Assembly (NCBI GenBank): GCA_015485375.1
Contig: WFTU01000076.1
Location: 1-5,429, forward strand
DNA length: 5,429 nucleotides
Reading direction: 5' to 3'
Source: Paracoccaceae bacterium
GTDB lineage: Bacteria; Pseudomonadota; Alphaproteobacteria; Rhodobacterales; Rhodobacteraceae
The notes under the pieces are model-generated. The model ran no database searches. It saw only the letters and a list, made by a program, of their open reading frames with translations, and was not told where the DNA came from. Within the stretch, counting starts at the first letter, position 1. Each line of letters begins with the position of its first letter. The translations under genes were made by a program, and so were the position numbers. This document shows, piece after piece, positions 5,380 to 5,429 of this stretch.

Positions 5380-5429
5380 TAAATCGTGAAAATCCCGAAA
5401 AACCTTCTCGTCTTCACCCTTCCTTAACC

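Noticed and set aside
5337..5417. 27-residue N-terminal extension of the 66-residue protein with a hydrophobic FFGIFTIYAMLV stretch
   Set aside because: It could pass for a signal sequence, but the strong GGAGG site eight bases before the inner ATG and the extended -10 motif both lie inside the extension.
1..5429. A novel defence, mobile or RNA-based system
   Set aside because: Every stretch over 300 bases is explained by a supported gene, mostly of known families. There are no transposase, toxin-antitoxin, nuclease, reverse transcriptase, tandem repeat or large structured RNA signals.

Overview
The window looks like a stretch of ordinary chromosome from a high-GC alphaproteobacterium, most likely a Rhodobacterales (Roseobacter-type) species. 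This is inferred from three things: a DUF1489 protein, which is typical of alphaproteobacteria; a short Flp-like pilin with the GAVTVD-plus-hydrophobic signature common in Rhodobacteraceae; and a stand-alone, roughly 750-residue B12-dependent ribonucleotide reductase. No RNA gene, transposon, CRISPR array, phage gene or defence system could be supported.

Layout, left to right. Bases 1-1016 (+) hold the 3' part of a hydantoinase B/5-oxoprolinase gene, whose start lies outside the window. Bases 1102-1461 (+) encode a small secreted protein whose C-terminal half resembles DUF2147; a G:U-containing hairpin follows it. Bases 1501-1719 (-) encode a solitary Flp/type IVb pilin-like protein of about 50 % GC, preceded by an AT-rich intergenic stretch with short repeats. 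Bases 1908-2309 (+) encode a DUF302 protein. Bases 2304-2747 (-) encode a DUF1489 protein that converges on the DUF302 gene and overlaps its stop. After a 118-base divergent intergenic region comes the dominant gene, nrdJ (2866-5139, +), an adenosylcobalamin-dependent (class II) ribonucleotide reductase with a complete set of catalytic cysteines. Finally, a 66-codon gene of unknown function (5136-5336, -) runs tail to tail into nrdJ, the two TAG stops sharing the four bases CTAG.

The genes are mostly single transcription units alternating in strand and do not form an obvious pathway. They cover glutathione/5-oxoproline or hydantoin-type metabolism, dNTP synthesis, a possible surface pilin, and three conserved proteins of unknown function. 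The observations most worth a second look are the 9-base element placed at nearly equal distance upstream of both divergent start codons (DUF1489 and nrdJ), the stop-codon overlaps at two of the three convergent gene junctions, the orphan pilin, and the unrecognised 66-residue protein at the end of nrdJ. I did not find convincing evidence for a new biological system.
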